Assembly (NCBI RefSeq): GCF_019303475.1
Contig: NZ_JABLSI010000017.1
Span: forward strand, 64,023-128,022
Reading direction: 5' to 3'
Source: Streptomyces sp. JJ38
Lineage (GTDB): Bacteria > Actinomycetota > Actinomycetes > Streptomycetales > Streptomycetaceae
DNA length: 64,000 bases
In this document: in pieces, positions 63,252-64,000 of the stretch
How positions within the stretch are numbered: position 1 is the stretch's first letter
How the letters are laid out: each line of letters starts with the position of its first letter
The notes under the pieces: generated by a model
Told to the model about the DNA's origin: nothing
The model's input: only the letters and a program-made list of their open reading frames with translations
Database searches by the model: none
Program-made: the position numbers and the translations under genes

Positions 63252-63878
63252 TCACCAGGAGCCGGACACGGCTCCCGTCCCCGCCAGCAGGGCGAACGTC
63301 CCCGCGGCGACGAGCGCCCCCAGCCCGGTGCCGGCCAGGACCTGCGCCGTGGTGTGGTCACGCAGCTCCACCCGGGACCATCCCACCAGCGCCACCAGCG
63401 GATACGCCAACAGCGCCCACGGACCGTAGACAAGGGCCAGGATCGCGACGCTGCCCGAGGACACCGCGGCGTGGACGGACACCTTCCACACGACCGTGAT
63501 CGCCATCAGGACGACGAGCGTGGCGATCATCGCCGCGATGAGGGCGATCATCGCGCGGGGCGCCCCAAACGCTCCCATCAGCACGGTGCCCGTCGTCACC
63601 GAGGCGATGATGAACACCATGACGACGAGCCGCTGCTGCCGGACGCCGAGGTGCCGGTCGGCCCAGGTGCCTCGCCGGATGCCGAAGGTGATGAACAGGA
63701 CGGGGAGGACGGCCGCGAAGAGCGCGCCGAACAGCCCCCAGCCGATCCCGGCGAGCCCGTCGACCCGCCAGCCGACGAGGACGGTGAGGGCGATGATCCA
63801 GTTCTTCGGCTCGAAGCCGTCGGTGATCAGCCTGGCGGTGGAGCGCGGTGGTGCGGTGGTCGCGGACTGCGTGCTCAC
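63252..63878 (-). CDS. PAP2-superfamily-like membrane protein
   Basis: 208 residues with five or six hydrophobic helices. KVSVHAAVSSG and SRVELRDHTTAQVLAG resemble motifs 2 and 3 of lipid phosphatases (SRxxxxxH present, with Gln where the last Asp is expected). It might dephosphorylate an isoprenoid pyrophosphate; activity is uncertain. The GTG start overlaps the stop of the upstream gene (GTGA). Confidence 0.75.
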   Translation of the reverse strand: MSTQSATTAPPRSTARLITDGFEPKNWIIALTVLVGWRVDGLAGIGWGLFGALFAAVLPVLFITFGIRRGTWADRHLGVRQQRLVVMVFIIASVTTGTVLMGAFGAPRAMIALIAAMIATLVVLMAITVVWKVSVHAAVSSGSVAILALVYGPWALLAYPLVALVGWSRVELRDHTTAQVLAGTGLGALVAAGTFALLAGTGAVSGSW

Positions 63879-64000
63879 GGTCGTGCGGGCTCCTGACGGA
63901 CGGACTCGGGGCCGCGGCTGGTGAACCCCCGGACGGCGGGGTGGTGCCGGGCGGCCTCCAGCCGAAGGAGGAGATCCGCCTCGGCGTCCAGGTCGCCGAG
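63875..64000 (-). CDS. 3' end of an uncharacterised gene (runs off the right edge)
   Basis: The last 41 codons are visible: an acidic helix (DLDAEADLLLRLEAARHH) then a short basic tail before TGA. It is translationally coupled to the PAP2-like gene. Too short to identify. Confidence 0.7.
   Translation of the reverse strand, partial: LGDLDAEADLLLRLEAARHHPAVRGFTSRGPESVRQEPARP

Overview
The window is high-GC actinobacterial DNA, most likely from a Streptomyces chromosome. The evidence is extreme third-position GC with long antisense open frames, many GTG/TTG starts, GTGA/ATGA start-stop overlaps, a rare TTA codon at the head of a secondary-metabolite operon, and a gene order typical of the Streptomyces core (galU-glp-moaC-mog-GNAT-sepX, mscL, hrdD next to a phosphinothricin-acetyltransferase-like gene, cold-shock protein next to a DEAD-box helicase). 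All identifications come from reading protein motifs; no database search was run.

1-20,016 (minus strand) is the leading edge of a trans-acyltransferase (trans-AT) polyketide synthase cluster. The first gene encodes a three-domain service protein (acyl-hydrolase-like AT, malonyl AT, FMN enoyl reductase). It overlaps by four bases a giant PKS gene that runs off the left edge. That gene shows three modules: KS-(AT-like remnant)-KR-ACP; KS-DH-KR-ACP; KS-(ACP-like remnant)-DH-KR-MT-ACP-ER. No module carries a working integrated AT, so malonyl units must come from the separate AT. Codon 3 of the first gene is TTA, so the operon is a candidate for bldA control.

20,017-29,200 is accessory. It holds a frameshifted gene, a Cys-rich hypothetical protein, a decapitated WYL regulator, and an island flanked by two ~113-bp direct repeats. 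The right repeat abuts tRNA-Ala(CGC) and includes its downstream hairpin. The island carries immunity-like genes (SUKH-like, DUF4265, barstar), fragments of a methyltransferase and an IS630 transposase, and a translationally coupled recombinase-like/DDE-protein pair.

29,260-53,306 is core-like. It contains the cell-division membrane protein SepX/GlpR, a GNAT, Mog and MoaC, the MoeA-like Glp, GalU, 5-formyl-THF cyclo-ligase, a penicillin-acylase-family enzyme, a cation/proton antiporter, an MFS exporter, FmdB-like, MTA phosphorylase, a CpaB/RcpC-like protein, MscL, a half-length adenylate-forming protein, a P1 peptidase, sigma factor HrdD, an acetyltransferase, a probable ornithine-lipid pair (OlsB/OlsA-like), and a TetR-regulated DHA2 exporter. 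It ends at tRNA-Arg(CCT).

53,307-64,000 holds an IS5-like remnant, a conserved hypothetical gene, the cold-shock protein and DEAD-box helicase, a small conserved protein, a MerR regulator preceded by a perfect 32-bp palindrome, a largely non-coding 1.1-kb gap, a LysR/EamA divergent pair, RecQ, a PAP2-like membrane protein and the 3' end of one more gene.
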